NCBI GenBank assembly: GCA_001584585.1
Contig: LSYV01000009.1
Location: 3,084,210 to 3,103,448, forward strand
DNA: 19,239 bases
Reading direction: 5' to 3'
DNA from: Gonium pectorale
Taxonomy: Eukaryota > Chlorophyta > Chlorophyceae > Chlamydomonadales > Volvocaceae
The notes below the pieces were generated by a model. The model saw only the letters and a program-made list of their open reading frames with translations. It ran no database searches and was not told the DNA's origin. Below, one piece after another: positions 19,222 to 19,239 of this stretch (its first letter is position 1; every line of letters begins with the position of its first letter). The translations under genes were made by a program, and so were the position numbers.

Positions 19222-19239
19222 GACCCTCCCTCCAGCCGG

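Overview
The window looks like nuclear DNA of a volvocine (Chlamydomonas-like) green alga. It has GC-rich exons interrupted by many short introns, splice sites of the GTGCGT/GTGAGC and TGCAG type, CAG/GCA triplet runs inside coding sequence, a candidate TGTAA polyadenylation signal, and more AT-rich spacer DNA. I see no bacterial operon, tRNA, rRNA, CRISPR array or recognisable transposon. Placement below the level of the green algal order is inference.

Layout, all on the + strand. (1) Positions 1-2826 hold the 3' part of a gene for a very low-complexity Ala/Gly/Pro-rich protein. It is cut by the window edge and I do not recognise it. (2) Positions 2827-5132 are its 3' UTR plus spacer. A TGTAA signal lies at 4450-4454 and a set of GC-rich inverted repeats at 3424-3470. 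(3) Positions 5197-18353 hold one gene that I could assemble into 30 exons with consistent splice phases (6189 nt, 2062 residues plus stop). It encodes a full-length ABC transporter of subfamily C (MRP type, short form without TMD0, most like ABCC4/MRP4) with the order TMD1-NBD1-TMD2-NBD2. (4) Positions 18354-19239 are the 3' flank, ending in two diverged copies of a ~197-bp tandem repeat.

The transporter keeps all nucleotide-binding motifs in both NBDs, with the usual ABCC asymmetry: NBD1 has Asp-Asp after Walker B and NBD2 has Asp-Glu. It is enlarged by two low-complexity cytoplasmic linkers. About 240 residues, including a Q12 run, lie between TMD1 and NBD1. About 570 residues, nearly all in one 1.8-kb exon, lie between NBD1 and TMD2. 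Two introns (10 and 26) appear to use GC instead of GT donors. Intron 4 carries a 20-bp tandem repeat in which every unit ends in an acceptor-like TGTGCAG. The boundary between exons 15 and 16 is the only one I could not settle.

Nothing shows that the two genes work together; they are simply neighbours in the same orientation. I did not find a convincing novel multi-gene system. The interesting points are the large disordered linkers, the non-canonical introns and the intronic repeats.
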